From a virus, in the IMG/VR virus record IMGVR_UViG_3300037485_000805, positions 1 through 29,333 of that record: a stretch of 29,333 nucleotides of DNA; one strand, written 5' to 3'. Positions within the stretch are counted from its first letter, which is position 1, and every line of letters begins with the position of its first letter. The notes under the pieces are model-generated. The model was not told where the DNA came from. It worked only from the letters and a program-made list of their open reading frames with translations, and searched no databases. Made by a program: the position numbers and the translations under genes. Shown here piece by piece: positions 5,891 through 15,464 of the stretch.

Positions 5891-8094
5891 TGGAAGACTT
5901 TTGGAATAACATACCTACTTGGGATAATGGTACTTGGACTGTTACTAACTTTGATACTAGAGATGAATTTAAACTTTTTATAGTTAGTATATTTAAAGAA
6001 CCAGGTCAATACAATTTTAATAAAGATACTGCTAATATCTTTACTGAACAGTCTAGACTATTTAATCAAAACAAAGTATATTGTACAGCTCCATATAAAT
6101 CAAAAGATTTTATTAAATATTGGAATGACCAAAAAGAAAAATGCCGTAAAGGTGTTATAGTAAAATCTGGTAATGAGATATGGTTTTTAGCCAGAGAGTA
6201 TTATATGTGGTTAAACTTCTTACCTATTTTTAACAAAGAGATTCAAGCTTTTGGCTTTGCTGATATACGGGATGCACAATATCATATGGCTTTATATGAA
6301 CTCTTAGCTGAGTTACATTATAAACATGTGGCCATATTAAAGAAACGGCAAATTGCCTCATCCTATTACCACGCAGGTAAACTTTTAAATCAACAATGGT
6401 TTGAGGCCGGAGTTACTTTAAAAATGGGAGCCAGTCTTAAAGATTACATTAATGAGAAAGGTACATGGAAATTCTTATCAGAATATGCAGCATTTTTAAA
6501 TGAACATACTGCATGGTACAGACCAATGTCTCCAGACAAGGTGATGATGTGGCAACAAAAGATTGAAGTTAGAAAAGGTGATAGAAAAAATGAAGTAGGT
6601 CTTAAAGGTACTATACAAGGTATGTCATTTGAGAAAGATCCAACTAATGGTGTAGGTGGACCAGTTAAATACTTCTTCCATGAAGAGGCCGGCATTGCTC
6701 CTAAGATGGACAAGACTTTTGAATATATCCGTCCAGCTATGAAATCTGGATTTATGACTACAGGGATGTTTATTGCAGCAGGATCAGTAGGAGATCTGGA
6801 TCAATGTGAACCTTTAAAAGAAATGATACTTCATCCTGAAGTAAACGACATATATGCTGTAGATACAAACCTATTAGATAAAAACAATACACAAGGTACA
6901 TCAGGGTTATTTATACCAGAACAATGGTCTATGCCTCCTTATATTGATGACTTTGGTAATTCATTAGTTGAAGTAGCTTTGGTTGCATTAGATGAACAGT
7001 TTGATAAATGGAAAAAAGATCTAAGTCCAGAGCAATATCAACTTAGAATTTCTCAGCATCCAAGAAATATTGAAGAAGCTTTTGCATATAGAAAGGCTTC
7101 TATCTTTCCCCAAAACCTGGTAGCTGCGCAACTTAGAAGAATAGAAGAAAAAGAATACTCATATGAATTTTTAGAAATCTATAGAAATGAAAATGGTACA
7201 CCTTCAGTTAGAGAAACAAATAAACTTCCTATATCTGAATTTCCAATATCTAAAAAGACAGAAGATAAAACTGGAACATTAGTAGTATGGGAAAGACCAG
7301 TTAAAGATCCAACATTTGGAATGTACTATGCATCTATTGACCCGGTATCTGAAGGAAAAACAACTACTTCAGATTCACTATGTTCAATATATGTAATGAA
7401 AGCTCCAGTTGAAATAACTAAAATTACTGGTGTTGAAATTGAAAATTCAATAGAACAAGATAAAATAGTAGCAGCTTGGTGTGGTAGATTTGATGATATT
7501 AAAAAAACTCATGAAAGATTAGAGATGATCATTGAATGGTACAATGCTTGGACAGTAATAGAAAATAATATTTCTTTATTTATCCAATATATGATATCTA
7601 GAAAAAAACAAAGATATCTTGTGCCAAGAACACAAATTATGTTCTTAAAAGACTTAGGTGCTAATGCAAATGTATTCCAAGAATATGGTTGGAAGAATAC
7701 GGGCATACTATTTAAGTCACATCTTCTTAGTTATGTTATAGAATATACTAGAGAAGAATTAGATACAATAACAAAAGAAGATGGTACTATAGTTAAAACA
7801 ACATATGGTATAGAAAGAATTCCGGATGTCATGTTGCTTAAAGAAATGCAAGCATATCATGAAGGACTTAACGTAGATAGACTTGTTGCATTCTCTGCAT
7901 TGGTTGCTTTTATGAAAATTCAATTATCAAATAGAGGGTTTTTAAAAAGAAGAATCATGGATGATGCAGCTAAAAACTTGCAAAAGTCAGAAAATTTGTA
8001 TAAATTAAGTAGTAGCCCTTTCAGGCATATGGGAAAAGGTTCAACTTCACTTGGTCAAGGAATTAGGAGATCAGCATTTAAAAACTTTAAATAA
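5890..8094 (+). CDS. terL: Terminase large subunit
   Basis: A 734-aa packaging motor and nuclease. The ATPase part shows a Walker B with tandem acids in KYFFHEEAG (about 260-268, Glu265-Glu266) and a coupling segment MFIAAGSVGD (about 293-302). The expected Walker A site is at KKRQIASSYY (about 151-160), where RQ is kept but the usual GK is replaced by AS. The RNase-H-like nuclease part shows SIDPVSEG (Asp484), VIENN (Glu558) and NVDRLVAF (Asp663), the acidic triad of TerL nucleases. Length and motif layout fit crAss-like TerL. It is coupled to the probable TerS and followed 5 nt later by the portal. It would pump DNA through the portal and cut concatemers at headful or specific ends. Confidence 0.9.
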   Translation: MEDFWNNIPTWDNGTWTVTNFDTRDEFKLFIVSIFKEPGQYNFNKDTANIFTEQSRLFNQNKVYCTAPYKSKDFIKYWNDQKEKCRKGVIVKSGNEIWFLAREYYMWLNFLPIFNKEIQAFGFADIRDAQYHMALYELLAELHYKHVAILKKRQIASSYYHAGKLLNQQWFEAGVTLKMGASLKDYINEKGTWKFLSEYAAFLNEHTAWYRPMSPDKVMMWQQKIEVRKGDRKNEVGLKGTIQGMSFEKDPTNGVGGPVKYFFHEEAGIAPKMDKTFEYIRPAMKSGFMTTGMFIAAGSVGDLDQCEPLKEMILHPEVNDIYAVDTNLLDKNNTQGTSGLFIPEQWSMPPYIDDFGNSLVEVALVALDEQFDKWKKDLSPEQYQLRISQHPRNIEEAFAYRKASIFPQNLVAAQLRRIEEKEYSYEFLEIYRNENGTPSVRETNKLPISEFPISKKTEDKTGTLVVWERPVKDPTFGMYYASIDPVSEGKTTTSDSLCSIYVMKAPVEITKITGVEIENSIEQDKIVAAWCGRFDDIKKTHERLEMIIEWYNAWTVIENNISLFIQYMISRKKQRYLVPRTQIMFLKDLGANANVFQEYGWKNTGILFKSHLLSYVIEYTREELDTITKEDGTIVKTTYGIERIPDVMLLKEMQAYHEGLNVDRLVAFSALVAFMKIQLSNRGFLKRRIMDDAAKNLQKSENLYKLSSSPFRHMGKGSTSLGQGIRRSAFKNFK

Positions 8095-8099
8095 AAATT

Positions 8100-10841
8100 A
8101 TGCAGGTATATAATGCTATGCAGCTCAAGAAAGGAGCTAAAGTAAAACACAATAGGATGGGTAGTATTACCCAACCTCTTCAATTTATTCCAAAAAGTGA
8201 AAAGGACCAAGAATGGGCAGCCTGGAATCTAGACTGGTTAGAATGGAATGGTCTAAAACAGATTAGGATGAATGCGCGCAGGTTAATGAAAAACTATAAA
8301 CTTGCTAAAGGTATTATTGATAAATCAGATTATATCATTGAAGAAGATAATGAGTACCGGGATATAGTAGAAGTACTTACAAAAGAAGATAACTCAGCAC
8401 TAGAACTTAAATTCTATCCTATCATACCTAATGTAATTAATGTTCTTGTAGCAGAGTTTGCTAAGAGATCTACTAAACTTACATATAGAGCAGTTGATGA
8501 GTTCTCATATAATGAGATGATGGAACAAAAACGTGCAGCAGTAGAAGAAGTTCTTATGTCTGATGCACAAATGAAAATTACTGCAGCAATGCTTGAACAA
8601 GGTTTGGATCCAAATTCTGAAGAAGCACAACAACAGTTAAGTCCAGAAAAACTTAAGACATTACCAGAAATTGAAATGTACTTTAAAAAAGATTACAGAT
8701 CATTAGTTGAGCAATGGGCTACACATCAACATAAAGTAGATGTAGAAAGATTTAGAATAGATGAACTTGAGGAAAGAGCATTTAGAGATATGCTTATTAC
8801 TGACCGTGAGTACTGGCACTTTAGAATGGCAGAAGATGATTATGAAGTAGAATTATGGAACCCTGTTCTTACATTCTATCATAAATCACCGGATGTAAGA
8901 TATATTTCTCAAGCAAACTGGGTAGGAAAAACAGATATGTTTACAGTAGCAGATGTTATTGATAAGTATGGATATTTGATGACTGAAGAACAACTTGAAG
9001 CATTAGAAGCTATATACCCAATTAGATCTGCTGGATATAATATTGGTGGACAGCAAAATGACGGATCCTACTATGATGCAACTAAAACTCATGAATGGAA
9101 TACTAACATGCCTTCATTAGCATACCGTCAATATACATCAATGATGGCAGGATCAGTTATGCAAGGTGGAGATGTTGTATCACAAATTTTAGCAGAAGGA
9201 GAAGATTATAATGTGGCAGGTACTGCATACTTATTAAGAGTAACTACCGGATATTGGAAGTCACAACGTAAAGTTGGACATCTTACTAAAGTATTAGATA
9301 ATGGTGAAGTACTAGTAGAAATTATAACAGAAGATTATAAAGTCAGTGATAAACCTATTTATGATACTAGACTCTTTAAGAATAAAACAAAAGATAACAT
9401 AGTATATGGAGAACATATAGATTGGATTTGGATTAATGAAACTTGGGGTGGAATTAAAATTGGACCAAACATCCCATCATTCTGGGGTATGAATAATCCT
9501 GGAGGCTTTACACCTATTTATATTGGTGCAGATAAGAATCAATTAGGACCATTAAAATTCCAATTCAAAGGAGATAGTACACTTTATGGATGTAAGTTAC
9601 CAGTAGAAGGTTCAGTTTTTTCTGATAGAAATACTAAATCAACTGCATTATTAGATTTAATGAAACCCTATCAAATTGGATATAACATTGTTAATAATCA
9701 AATAGCAGATATACTAGTAGATGAATTAGGTACAGTTATCTTATTAGATCAGAATGCATTACCAAGACATTCAATGGGTGAAGACTGGGGTAAGAACAAT
9801 CTTGCTAAAGCTTATGTAGCAATGAAAAATTTCCAAATGCTTCCATTAGATACCTCTATTACTAATACAGAAAATGCATTAAACTTTCAGCATTTTCAAA
9901 AATTAGATCTAGAACAGACTAACAGACTTATGTCAAGAATACAGTTAGCTAATTACTTTAAACAACAGGCTTATGAAGTAATTGGTGTAAATCCACAACG
10001 TATGGGACAACAGTTATCTCAAACTACAGCTACTGGAGTTGAGCAAGCAGTATCTGCATCATATGCACAAACAGAAATTTTCTTTATACAACACTGTGAT
10101 TATTTAATGCCAAGAGTACACCAGATGCGTACAGACTTAGCGCAGTATTATCATTCTACTAAACCTTCAGTAAGATTACAATACATGACTACTGCAGATG
10201 AAAAAGTTAATTTTGAAATTAATGGTACAGATTTATTAATGAGAGATCTTAATATTTATGCTTCCACTACTGCTAATCATAGAGCAATACTTGAGCAATT
10301 AAAATCTATGGCATTACAAAATAATACTACTGGAGCTTCTATATATGATTTAGGAAGAGTTGTTCAGTCTGATTCTGTTGCAGAGCTTAATTCAGTTCTT
10401 AAAGCTTCAGAAGAGAAGACTAATCAAATTAAACAACAAGAGCAACAGCAACAACAGCAAATGCAAGAACAAATGATTCAAGCTAAGTCAGAAGAAGAAA
10501 GACTTAAAAGGGATTATGAAGGAGCTGAAGCTGAAAAGAATAGACAACGTGACTTACTTGTTGCTGAGATCCGTGCATCAGGTTATGGTGCAACCGCTGA
10601 CCTTAATGAAAATCAACAGTCTGACTTTATGGATCAGATGAAAGATATAAGAGAATCAGAACAATATCAAGATCAAACTGATATGGAAAGGATGAAAGAG
10701 ACTAACAGAAATAGCTTAGCAATGCAGAAAACTCAAATAGAACGTGAGAAGATACAAGCACAAAAAGAAATAGCTGATAGTCAATTACAGATAGCAAGAG
10801 AGAATAAAAATAGATTTGATAATAAATCAAAGAATGACTAG
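8100..10841 (+). CDS. Portal protein (crAss-like, very large)
   Basis: A 913-aa protein directly after TerL. The N-terminal region contains EWAAWNLDWLEWNGLKQIR, followed by a basic helix and KLAKGIIDKSDYI, a pattern I associate with crAss-like portals. Residues about 600-740 hold the QTNRLMSRIQLANYFKQQA and TATGVEQAVSAS helices expected of a portal stem/crown region. From about 775 the protein is an almost uninterrupted, charged Q/E/K/R coiled coil, starting with a Gln tract (QQEQQQQQQMQEQM). Portals form a dodecameric ring at one capsid vertex that serves as DNA entry and exit. The long C-terminal coiled coil probably extends into the capsid or neck. A 103-nt gap with a promoter-like element follows. 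Confidence 0.88.
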   Translation: MQVYNAMQLKKGAKVKHNRMGSITQPLQFIPKSEKDQEWAAWNLDWLEWNGLKQIRMNARRLMKNYKLAKGIIDKSDYIIEEDNEYRDIVEVLTKEDNSALELKFYPIIPNVINVLVAEFAKRSTKLTYRAVDEFSYNEMMEQKRAAVEEVLMSDAQMKITAAMLEQGLDPNSEEAQQQLSPEKLKTLPEIEMYFKKDYRSLVEQWATHQHKVDVERFRIDELEERAFRDMLITDREYWHFRMAEDDYEVELWNPVLTFYHKSPDVRYISQANWVGKTDMFTVADVIDKYGYLMTEEQLEALEAIYPIRSAGYNIGGQQNDGSYYDATKTHEWNTNMPSLAYRQYTSMMAGSVMQGGDVVSQILAEGEDYNVAGTAYLLRVTTGYWKSQRKVGHLTKVLDNGEVLVEIITEDYKVSDKPIYDTRLFKNKTKDNIVYGEHIDWIWINETWGGIKIGPNIPSFWGMNNPGGFTPIYIGADKNQLGPLKFQFKGDSTLYGCKLPVEGSVFSDRNTKSTALLDLMKPYQIGYNIVNNQIADILVDELGTVILLDQNALPRHSMGEDWGKNNLAKAYVAMKNFQMLPLDTSITNTENALNFQHFQKLDLEQTNRLMSRIQLANYFKQQAYEVIGVNPQRMGQQLSQTTATGVEQAVSASYAQTEIFFIQHCDYLMPRVHQMRTDLAQYYHSTKPSVRLQYMTTADEKVNFEINGTDLLMRDLNIYASTTANHRAILEQLKSMALQNNTTGASIYDLGRVVQSDSVAELNSVLKASEEKTNQIKQQEQQQQQQMQEQMIQAKSEEERLKRDYEGAEAEKNRQRDLLVAEIRASGYGATADLNENQQSDFMDQMKDIRESEQYQDQTDMERMKETNRNSLAMQKTQIEREKIQAQKEIADSQLQIARENKNRFDNKSKND

Positions 10842-10869
10842 TAGCTATATAATGCTTAAAAAGAAATTT

Positions 10870-10910
10870 AACTTTTAAATTTTACAAGTTTATTTCTACA
10901 ATTTTGTGTA
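10870..10910 (+). promoter_or_regulatory. Promoter-like element before the scaffold/capsid genes
   Basis: The gap after the portal carries CAATTTTG at 10899-10906 (one mismatch to TAnnTTTG) and TTTGTGTA at 10903-10910, identical to the element before the packaging operon; an A/T-rich stretch precedes it without an ideal TTTG box. The following leader is 34 nt. Probably an additional start point for the abundant capsid transcript. Confidence 0.5.
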
Positions 10911-10934
10911 TATTAAATTAAGTAACAAATAAAA

Positions 10935-10943
10935 AACCAACAA
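10935..10943 (+). promoter_or_regulatory. AACCAACAA leader motif before a start codon
   Basis: AACCAACAA ends 1 nt before the ATG at 10945. The same nonamer precedes the ATGs at 13907 and 20285. There is no purine-rich Shine-Dalgarno site, as usual in Bacteroidetes, so an A-rich translation-enhancing leader is the likely role. Confidence 0.45.
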
Positions 10944-10944
10944 T

Positions 10945-12177
10945 ATGTCAAACCTATTTGATGAAGGTCAGACATCTGATGCTACAGCGGTAGCACAAGT
11001 AGATGTCAACCTAGATGAAATCTTTGGAATGCCAGGCGCAGAAAACATTATGCTACCTGATAATGAAGAAGAAAAAAAAACAATGTTGAGTAATACCAAC
11101 ACTGTAGATGTAACGTTCATTGACAAACCTTCTAGTGTATCAACACCAGAAGAAAAGAAAGAAGTTGAAGAAGTAATAGCTCAACTTGATGATATGATTA
11201 GTCAAGAAGAGGACTCTGGTAACAAAGGCCGTCCTAAACTTGATAAGTCAGGTCTTTATGAATTAGCACAAAAAATGATTGAAGATGGAGCTTTAGCTGC
11301 ATTTGAAGATGACAAACCTTTAGAAGAGTATACTACTAAAGATTTTAGAGAATTGTTTGAAGCTAATTTTCAAGATAGAGAAAACAAAGTTAAAGAGAAT
11401 ACTCCAAAAGAATTTTTTAATGCTCTTCCAGAAGAACTACAATATGCAGCTAAATATGTTGCAGACGGTGGACAAGATTTAAAAGGATTATTTAAAACAC
11501 TTGCACAAGTAGAAGAGATAAAAAGTTTAGATCCTACAGATGAAAGAGATCAAGGAGAAATTGCACGCCAATATCTACACGCTACAAGATTCGGGACAGC
11601 AGAAGAAATAGAATCTGAGATTGAAGATTGGAGAGATATGGATAAGCTAGAACAAAAAGCTAATCAATTCAAACCTAAGTTAGATAGAATGCATGAAGAA
11701 ATTATTGCAAGACAACTAGCAGAACAAGAGCAAAAGAAAGATCAACAAGAAAGAGCTTCAAGAGCATACATGGATAATGTATATAACACACTTTCTGTAG
11801 GTGAATTAGGAGGAATTAAACTTGATAAGAAAACTCAAAGCTCACTTTATTCAGGATTAGTTCAACCAAACTACCCTTCAATTTCTGGTAAACCTACAAA
11901 CTTACTTGGTCATTTACTTGAAAAATATCAATTTGTAGAACCAAGACATGATCTTATTGCTAAAGCATTATGGTTACTTGCAGATCCAGAAGGATTTGAA
12001 TCTAAGATAAGAGAGCAAGGTTCCAGAGCAGCTAATGAAAAAACTGTAAGACAATTAAAAACAGAAGAGTCTAAAAAACTGACATCATCTTCACCTAGTG
12101 ATGATGAACCAGCAACTAGAAGAACTTCACAAAGAACACTCCAGAAAAACCCTGGAAATATATTTAGAAGGTTTTAA
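10945..12177 (+). CDS. Probable capsid scaffolding protein
   Basis: A 410-aa, very acidic, Q/E/K-rich and mostly helical protein lying between portal and major capsid protein, the standard place of a scaffold in tailed phages. Residues 1-100 are low-complexity acidic (EEEKKTM, EEKKEVEEV). Residues about 215-275 form a coiled coil (MHEEIIARQLAEQEQKKDQQER). The tail (about 370-410) is basic with Ser/Arg (RRTSQRTLQKN), as expected for a capsid-binding end of a scaffold. No sequence family is recognised, and crAss-like scaffolds are poorly conserved. It could alternatively be an internal virion protein. Confidence 0.6.
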   Translation: MSNLFDEGQTSDATAVAQVDVNLDEIFGMPGAENIMLPDNEEEKKTMLSNTNTVDVTFIDKPSSVSTPEEKKEVEEVIAQLDDMISQEEDSGNKGRPKLDKSGLYELAQKMIEDGALAAFEDDKPLEEYTTKDFRELFEANFQDRENKVKENTPKEFFNALPEELQYAAKYVADGGQDLKGLFKTLAQVEEIKSLDPTDERDQGEIARQYLHATRFGTAEEIESEIEDWRDMDKLEQKANQFKPKLDRMHEEIIARQLAEQEQKKDQQERASRAYMDNVYNTLSVGELGGIKLDKKTQSSLYSGLVQPNYPSISGKPTNLLGHLLEKYQFVEPRHDLIAKALWLLADPEGFESKIREQGSRAANEKTVRQLKTEESKKLTSSSPSDDEPATRRTSQRTLQKNPGNIFRRF

Positions 12178-12207
12178 TAAATAGTAACAATTAACAAATA
12201 AATACAA

Positions 12208-13824
12208 ATGGCAACTCCAGTTTTAAACAATGGTATATTCCTCCGTGACACAGCATACAATGCATCGTCCCACGTAGACTCATACCACTTAACAAACATG
12301 TTGAAGAATGCAGAACCTATGGATCTGGGCCCAGTAGACCTTTGGGCTATGGCACAGAAAGTAGAAATGCCTCTTTATCAAATGTCCTCTTTTGGAGGAA
12401 AAAATGTAATCATGGTTGACAATGCTCGTGGTGAGTACAAATGGCAGACTCCAGTCTCTATTGATTTACCATACATCATTGAAGATATTGAACCAGCTAA
12501 TGATTTCAAAGGTGTAGATGGTTCTACATTTAAAATCAAGATTAACAGACGTGAGTTTGGTCATGGTGATATCTTAACATATGACAAATACAATGGTGTA
12601 GAGATGTATGTTACACAAGAGGATATTCTTCCAATTGGTGATGGATTTATCTATACTGTTCAGTTAGTTAACAATGATAACTACAAATACTTAGATAATA
12701 AGTACTTGTCTAACGGTACTAAGATATTCCGTAAAGGTTCAGCAAGAGGTGAGTATGGTGAAAGATTCTCTGACATCATCACTAATGCAGGATTCCGTGA
12801 ATTCTACAACTATGTTGGAGGTGCTGAGGCTCACGTACATTATTCTATTTCATCACGTGCAGATTTGATGATCAAAGGTGGAATGAATGCAGATGGAACA
12901 GTTCCTGTAACTGAAATCTGGAGATCATTTAACAAAACTATTGATCCATCAATTACCTCATTAGAGGATATGGTTAAAGTTATGGGTAAAGATTCTGTAA
13001 AGAAAGCTTTTGATAACGGAGATCTTTCAAGAACTTTCTTGACAAATATGGAAGCTGCTCACCTTTCTAAGGTAGCATCTGATATTGAGACTTACTTAAT
13101 GTGGGGTCAAGGAGGTAGAGTACGTCAAGATGGTCCAGATGATATTAGATTATCAGTGGGTCTTTGGAAACAGTTAGATAACTCTTTCAAACGTATTTAC
13201 AATAAGAATAACTTTACACTTGATTTATTCCGTGGAGAGATCTACAACTTCTTCAATGGTAAAGTTGAATTCCAAGGTCCAGATCCTAAGCGTTCTCTAG
13301 TAGTACAAACAGGTATGGGTGGAATGCGTTTAGTGAATGAAGCTATCCGTAGAGAAGCAGTTTCTTCTGGTCTTTTGATTCAAGCAGCTGACATAGGTGC
13401 AATCACTGGTAAAGGAATGGACTTGAATTTTGGATTTGCTTACACTTCTTATGTTATTCCATTCTTGGCTAACGTAAAATTTGTATTGAATCCAGCATTT
13501 GATAATGTTCATACAAATGATATTGAAAACCCAATCATTGATGGTTTCCCATTATCTTCTTATTCATTCATTATCTTTGATATCACTGATAACACAAATG
13601 ATAATATCTACTTATTGAAACTTTCTTGGGATAACCAATTGAAGTGGTGGTACCAAAATGGTACTATGGACTACATGGGACGTACTCAAGGATTCCAGTC
13701 TTCTGGACAATTCAATGGATACCGTGTAATGATGTCTCAAACAATGCCTGCTATTTGGGTTAAAGATCCTACTAAGGTTCTTAAGATTGTTATGAGAAAT
13801 CCAATTACTGGTGGATCATTCTAA
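12208..13824 (+). CDS. Major capsid protein (HK97-fold expected)
   Basis: A 538-aa protein in the canonical position after portal and scaffold. The N-terminal part contains MLKNAEPMDLGPVDLWAMA and later RGEYKWQTPV and YGERFSDIIT, which match my recollection of crAss-like capsid proteins. The extended region about 90-140 looks like the E-loop, and the C-terminal half carries LTNMEAAHLSKVASDIETY and FQGPDPKRSL blocks. Length is slightly above the roughly 490-510 aa common in the group. Codon use differs from neighbours: Arg is mostly CGT, and TTC, TAC and AAC are frequent, a sign of very high expression. A strong hairpin terminator follows 15 nt after its stop. Confidence 0.88.
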   Translation: MATPVLNNGIFLRDTAYNASSHVDSYHLTNMLKNAEPMDLGPVDLWAMAQKVEMPLYQMSSFGGKNVIMVDNARGEYKWQTPVSIDLPYIIEDIEPANDFKGVDGSTFKIKINRREFGHGDILTYDKYNGVEMYVTQEDILPIGDGFIYTVQLVNNDNYKYLDNKYLSNGTKIFRKGSARGEYGERFSDIITNAGFREFYNYVGGAEAHVHYSISSRADLMIKGGMNADGTVPVTEIWRSFNKTIDPSITSLEDMVKVMGKDSVKKAFDNGDLSRTFLTNMEAAHLSKVASDIETYLMWGQGGRVRQDGPDDIRLSVGLWKQLDNSFKRIYNKNNFTLDLFRGEIYNFFNGKVEFQGPDPKRSLVVQTGMGGMRLVNEAIRREAVSSGLLIQAADIGAITGKGMDLNFGFAYTSYVIPFLANVKFVLNPAFDNVHTNDIENPIIDGFPLSSYSFIIFDITDNTNDNIYLLKLSWDNQLKWWYQNGTMDYMGRTQGFQSSGQFNGYRVMMSQTMPAIWVKDPTKVLKIVMRNPITGGSF

Positions 13825-13839
13825 TATATCAAAAACAAG

Positions 13840-13872
13840 TGAGAGGGACTTATTGTCCTTCTCATTTTTTTA
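13840..13872 (+). terminator. Intrinsic terminator after the capsid gene
   Basis: TGAGAGGGAC pairs with GTCCTTCTCA (10 bp, one G-T pair) around TTATT, followed by a T-rich run (13865-13876). It begins 15 nt after the MCP stop. No good promoter is visible before the next ATG at 13907, so read-through for downstream genes and 3' end protection of the capsid mRNA are both likely. Confidence 0.88.
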
Positions 13873-13893
13873 TTTTTAAAAACCAATATTAAA

Positions 13894-13902
13894 AACCAAC
13901 AA
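13894..13902 (+). promoter_or_regulatory. AACCAACAA leader motif before a start codon
   Basis: The nonamer lies 4 nt before the ATG at 13907, within an A-rich leader that directly follows the capsid-gene terminator. See the identical motif at 10935-10943 and 20273-20281. Confidence 0.45.
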
Positions 13903-13906
13903 CAAA

Positions 13907-14923
13907 ATGGAAGCAACAAATTTTACAATGGTTGAAACAAGAGAAACACGTAAAACTGCAGTATCTATCAAACCATATTTTGACAATTCAGTATCTAACA
14001 TGGGATTAGAATCTTATGGACTATCTCTTTTTGATGGAGTAACTCATACAGAACAATTAGCATGTTTAGAAAAAAATGGTGTAATACAATATGTCACAGG
14101 ACTAAATGAATTTGCACCGGAGATTAGACTTATGACTGTTGAACAAAGAGAGGCAAAAGTCAAAGAAATAAGAACAGCAGTTGCAGAATTAGAAAGAGAA
14201 TTAGCAGCTAATGTACTTGAAATTACAGATCCGTTATTTTGGAATAATGTAAAATTATTAAGACCTGATAACGCTGACTTCTGGAATAAGATATATTTAT
14301 CATGTGGTAATGAGCCTTTATATTTAAATGCACAAGATCCATTTGATAGAATTAAATTATATGCAATTGAAGCTGGAGGATTTTCATTAGTAGCACGTAG
14401 CTATGATGAAGCAAGATCTAAAGCAGTGCCGCCAAAATTTTATCTTGATAAAGCTCAAGAAACAGCAGGAGCTAAAACTGAGATTAAAAAATTACGTAAC
14501 AGAGCACTTGCTGAACTTCAAAAATTATTTGATAAAAATAGCACTAAATTATTCTACATTGCAAAAGCAGTAGATACAGCTAGTGTACAATATAAAAAAC
14601 ATACACCAAATGATGTTATTTATGATAATATGGATAAGCATATAAATGGTGAAGGGTCAGAAGGTAACAAAGAAAGAGCGGCACAAGGTTTCTTAACTGC
14701 TGCAGCTTTAGACATGGAATCATTAAAAATTAAAGCAATTGTAAAAGATTCCATATTTTTTAAGTATATTATAAATAAGTCAGATGGTCATATCTATCAT
14801 ACACAATCAAGTGCAATGTTAGGTAGAAACACATCAGATGTAATTGAGTATTTAAAGAACCCATTAAATGAAGATGTTTTAAAGGATCTTAATACAAAGA
14901 TTGAAAAATTGTGGAACTCTTAA
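13907..14923 (+). CDS. Conserved unknown, probable virion or head-assembly protein
   Basis: A 338-aa, soluble, mostly helical protein. A coiled-coil stretch at about 78-105 (REAKVKEIRTAVAELERELA) is followed by DPLFWNNVKLLRPDNADFW and a region with ARSYDEARSKAVPPKFYLDKAQE. The second half is Lys-rich and helical. It sits immediately after the capsid gene, separated by a terminator, and heads the run of small basic proteins. I do not recognise a named family. Position and lack of signal peptide suggest a structural or assembly role such as an internal capsid protein. Confidence 0.6.
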   Translation: MEATNFTMVETRETRKTAVSIKPYFDNSVSNMGLESYGLSLFDGVTHTEQLACLEKNGVIQYVTGLNEFAPEIRLMTVEQREAKVKEIRTAVAELERELAANVLEITDPLFWNNVKLLRPDNADFWNKIYLSCGNEPLYLNAQDPFDRIKLYAIEAGGFSLVARSYDEARSKAVPPKFYLDKAQETAGAKTEIKKLRNRALAELQKLFDKNSTKLFYIAKAVDTASVQYKKHTPNDVIYDNMDKHINGEGSEGNKERAAQGFLTAAALDMESLKIKAIVKDSIFFKYIINKSDGHIYHTQSSAMLGRNTSDVIEYLKNPLNEDVLKDLNTKIEKLWNS

Positions 14924-14935
14924 ATTTAAAATAAA

Positions 14936-15463
14936 ATGGCAACAACAAAAATGAAAAATTATGCAAAGGCTGGACCTGGTGATAAGGTTCCTGGTTCAGA
15001 ACAAGGTAAAGGTTCTAAAATTGGAAGAGTACTTGGTATAGTAGGTCCTTCTATTGGAGCTGCAGCAGTAGCAATTAAAGCTGGTATGGATAAAAGGAAA
15101 GAAAAAAGAGAAATAAAAAAAGGAATAAAAATAGAAGTAGACAAAAAAGCTATTAATATTAAAGATTCAAATAATCCTATTAACTATCCTAAATCAGGTA
15201 CTACAACTACAGGCAGTGGATCAGTATCTAAAGCAAAATATGGTACAAGTGTTGGTGCTACTAAAATGAATAAAATGAAATATAAAACAGGTGGTATGGT
15301 AAATGCCAATGCAAAAATTACTGCTGCTAAAGCTGCAACAGGTAGTGTAGGTGGAATTAGTAAAGCAATTTCTAAAGGTGCAGTTAAGTCTACTTCTCCT
15401 AAAGGAAAAGTAGGGGGTACATCAACTGCACCAAAATGTGCATCACCAAAAAAAACTAAATAA
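14936..15463 (+). CDS. Lysine/glycine-rich basic protein of the small-protein cluster
   Basis: A 175-aa low-complexity protein, strongly basic (Lys-rich) with many G, A, S and T. The start MATTKMKNYAKAGPGDKVPG and a short hydrophobic stretch (about 30-45: RVLGIVGPSIGAAAVAIKAG) are followed by KRKEKREIKKGIK and later YKTGGMV (about 116-122). The hydrophobic stretch may be one marginal membrane-active helix. The basic composition suggests DNA contact or packaging inside the capsid. It shares the TGG motif with three neighbouring proteins and ends 1 nt before the next gene. No family recognised. Confidence 0.65.
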   Translation: MATTKMKNYAKAGPGDKVPGSEQGKGSKIGRVLGIVGPSIGAAAVAIKAGMDKRKEKREIKKGIKIEVDKKAINIKDSNNPINYPKSGTTTTGSGSVSKAKYGTSVGATKMNKMKYKTGGMVNANAKITAAKAATGSVGGISKAISKGAVKSTSPKGKVGGTSTAPKCASPKKTK

Positions 15464-15464
15464 G

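Noticed and set aside
10434-10470. CAA/CAG run as a possible DNA repeat or recombination site
   Set aside because: It encodes the Gln tract of the portal coiled coil and is short and interrupted, so protein-level composition explains it.
15438-15464. Extended N-terminus for the 72-aa protein
   Set aside because: It lies within the upstream gene; the ATG at 15465 follows that gene's stop by one base.
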